A stretch of DNA of 6,291 nt, from NCBI GenBank assembly GCA_903867585.1, contig CAIPRZ010000134.1, positions 1 through 6,291 of the forward strand, read 5' to 3'. Shown here one piece after another: positions 4,967-6,291 of this stretch. The DNA comes from an uncultured Chlamydiae bacterium (GTDB taxonomy: Bacteria; Chlamydiota; Chlamydiia; Chlamydiales; Rhabdochlamydiaceae). The stretch's first letter is position 1; every line of letters starts with the position of its first letter. A program made the translations under genes and the position numbers. The notes beneath the pieces were generated by a model, which searched no databases, was not told the DNA's origin, and saw only the letters and a list, made by a program, of their open reading frames with translations.

Positions 4967-6133
4967 GGGTCTTAACCCCATAAATGGATCTTCTTGTTCT
5001 TTTAAACTCAAACGATGAACTAAATACCTAGGATCAATCTGTAAAACGTCGTAATGACCTGGTGTATAAAAATAGCTAATTGTTAGTGCAGACTGAAAAT
5101 CTTCACCGCAAATTTTTACCCCTTCTTGAATTCCTTGGTGAAACATGAAATTAAACGAAGTAACTCTAAAAATATCACTTAAAGCTTTTTGTTCTAAATA
5201 AGCCCCAAATTTTACTCGCGGTGCGGTCTCTCCATAGTGAGGAACTGGATCCAAGCTATTCATATGAGGAAGATATTCAGTAAAAAAATTCGCTATTTCA
5301 TAAGGATCTAAATGCTCCTGTAATAAGGCCTGATGATCTTGGTTCTCTAGGTTAATAGACATTCTATGTTGAGCACAAACAAGGGTTCTCATAACTTGGA
5401 TGAAAAAATCAGAAACACTAAGATTAATCGGATCAGGCAATAGGGTTGAGGTGTCATTCAATAAAGTCAGCACAGGAGTAGAATTACGGATTAAATCTTG
5501 TAAAGTCTTAACATAAAGTGCTAAATGAGGATGAGCAGCTATAACTTCCTCATGGGCTACAGCCTGTTCCAACCAAGCCTGTAGCCTATTACATACAGCT
5601 TCTTTTTGCGATTGATTATTGCTAAGCTTATCTAGTAATGAATAACAAAAGGATCTAAACAAACAATGCCCATCTGGCTTGATATCAACCATTCGAGTAT
5701 CTCTTAAAAATTGATGTGAACCTAAAAATCTATTTATTAATCGACCTGGTCCCATATTAGAAGAAAAACGGAGTTTTTTAGCAGATTTAGAGGAACTTAA
5801 CCCAACGACTTCCCTTAAAAGCACAGGCTCTTTAACTAAATTAGAGGCTTTTGGGGGGCTTGGCAACGATGGGCTTAGTAAGGGTCTTTTTTCTATATTA
5901 GACACCTCAGAGCTTTTGAAATTGGAAAAATAACGATATGCAAGCTCGGCAATTTTATAAACATTACCAACAAAAGGTATGGAATAAAATAGATGAGAAG
6001 ATAATGAGCGTTCAGATCTGTAATCAAATACCCTGGAGGCGATTACTTGTACAAGGTTAGACAGCGCACTAACCAGGGGCAGGCAATCAACCACATCAAT
6101 TAAACTAATATTAGATTTCGAAGTTATTAACAT
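4952..6133 (-). CDS. OTU-family cysteine protease, putative deubiquitinase effector
   Basis: The 393-residue protein carries an ovarian-tumour (OTU) peptidase signature. DGHCLFRS (154-161) supplies the catalytic Cys157 and the nearby Asp154. A helix of the type GAYLEQKALSDIF (310-322) follows late in the domain, and GHYDVL (359-364) supplies His360. OTU enzymes cleave ubiquitin chains. In intracellular bacteria they are usually secreted to act on host ubiquitin; ChlaOTU of Chlamydia is a described example. The Cys-His interval of about 200 residues is longer than in compact OTU domains, implying an insertion, probably within 170-300. The N-terminus has no classical signal peptide but is moderately hydrophobic, with SIPFVGNVYKIAELAY (51-66), then a Pro/Ser-rich linker (87-97). 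It may serve for membrane association or type III targeting. The ATG has AGGA five bases upstream. The gene is a single unit with its own promoter, convergent with recR. The OTU fold is a confident call; ubiquitin as substrate and secretion are inferences. Confidence 0.85.
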   Translation of the reverse strand: MLITSKSNISLIDVVDCLPLVSALSNLVQVIASRVFDYRSERSLSSHLFYSIPFVGNVYKIAELAYRYFSNFKSSEVSNIEKRPLLSPSLPSPPKASNLVKEPVLLREVVGLSSSKSAKKLRFSSNMGPGRLINRFLGSHQFLRDTRMVDIKPDGHCLFRSFCYSLLDKLSNNQSQKEAVCNRLQAWLEQAVAHEEVIAAHPHLALYVKTLQDLIRNSTPVLTLLNDTSTLLPDPINLSVSDFFIQVMRTLVCAQHRMSINLENQDHQALLQEHLDPYEIANFFTEYLPHMNSLDPVPHYGETAPRVKFGAYLEQKALSDIFRVTSFNFMFHQGIQEGVKICGEDFQSALTISYFYTPGHYDVLQIDPRYLVHRLSLKEQEDPFMGLRPLISN

Positions 6134-6138
6134 AATAA

Positions 6139-6162
6139 TCCTATTAAAGATTAATTATACCA
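6139..6162 (-). promoter_or_regulatory. extended -10 promoter and ribosome site of the OTU gene
   Basis: The minus strand reads TGGTATAAT (6154-6162), a perfect TGN plus TATAAT extended -10 element. No good -35 lies 17 bases upstream, as is usual for extended -10 promoters. Transcription would start near 6147, giving a leader of about 14 bases that contains AGGA (6139-6142) five bases before the ATG. The fit of promoter, short leader and ribosome site supports both the promoter and the start codon. Confidence 0.6.
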
Positions 6163-6208
6163 CAGCATGGTGTTAAATAAAAAAATATTATATTACATAC
6201 TTAAAAAG

Positions 6209-6237
6209 TTGACTATTAATGGTTTACGCTTTATAGC
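6209..6237 (+). promoter_or_regulatory. probable sigma70-type promoter pointing out of the window
   Basis: TTGACT (6209-6214, 5 of 6 matches) and TATAGC (6232-6237, 4 of 6) are separated by 17 bases. Transcription would run rightwards from about 6244 into sequence beyond the window, so the gene served is not visible. It is divergent from the OTU promoter, about 47 bases away. Confidence 0.5.
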
Positions 6238-6261
6238 TGTAGGGATGTACCTAATTAACCT

Positions 6262-6285
6262 CCCCATCCCATATCCCCACCCCCC
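6262..6285 (-). other. C-rich tract; minus strand fits a G-quadruplex pattern
   Basis: The plus strand has four C runs of 4, 3, 4 and 6 bases (6262-6265, 6268-6270, 6275-6278, 6280-6285) separated by AT, ATAT and A. The minus strand therefore has four G runs of at least three with loops of 1-4 bases, which meets the standard quadruplex pattern. It stands out in an otherwise AT-rich window. It begins about 18 bases downstream of the predicted plus-strand start site, with the G-rich strand as template. Confidence 0.6.
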
Positions 6286-6291
6286 TAATGG

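Noticed and set aside
1..6291. CRISPR array, tRNA, rRNA, insertion sequence or attachment site
   Set aside because: No regularly spaced repeats, cloverleaf or rRNA-like sequence, transposase frame or paired terminal repeats were seen; nearly the whole window is accounted for by six genes.

Overview
The window most likely comes from a chlamydia-like bacterium (phylum Chlamydiae, probably an environmental amoeba- or arthropod-associated lineage rather than Chlamydia itself). The main reasons are gene order and protein content. The block recR / fabH-fabD-fabG-acpP, with recR divergent from the fatty-acid genes, matches the order I recall from Chlamydia trachomatis. The acyl carrier protein also carries a chlamydia-like stretch around its DSL motif. 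The flanking genes look like host-interaction genes: an OTU-type cysteine protease and a protein with a paired hydrophobic region like that of inclusion-membrane proteins. The species cannot be named from this sequence.

Layout, left to right. Positions 1-130 are AT-rich non-coding DNA with a small degenerate tandem repeat. A minus-strand gene of unknown function (131-1204) follows; it encodes a membrane protein. It is separated from the next operon by a clear intrinsic terminator (1228-1263) and has its Shine-Dalgarno inside a small hairpin. The minus-strand fatty-acid operon is transcribed from about 4250 down to 1273 in the order fabH, fabD, fabG, acpP. It is tightly packed: a 4-base ATGA overlap, an 11-base overlap, then a 31-base gap. 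A 138-base divergent region separates fabH from plus-strand recR. recR converges on, and overlaps by 15 bases, a minus-strand OTU-domain protease gene (4952-6133). The last 158 bases are non-coding on present evidence. They hold an extended -10 promoter for the OTU gene, a good plus-strand promoter pointing out of the window, and a C-rich tract whose minus strand fits a G-quadruplex pattern.

How the genes work together. FabD loads malonyl onto ACP, FabH condenses it with acetyl-CoA to start each chain, and FabG reduces the 3-ketoacyl-ACP. acpP supplies the carrier on which all these steps run. FabF, FabZ and FabI must lie elsewhere. RecR is a DNA-repair protein and is only a positional neighbour. 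The two flanking genes have no link to lipid synthesis and look like lineage-specific genes, possibly effectors, placed either side of a conserved core block.

The most interesting item is the OTU-like protease, with Asp154, Cys157 and His360 all present. Next are the unusual recR/OTU junction, where one 15-base palindrome supplies both stop codons and gives both proteins an L-I-x-N tail, and the Inc-like protein downstream of acpP.
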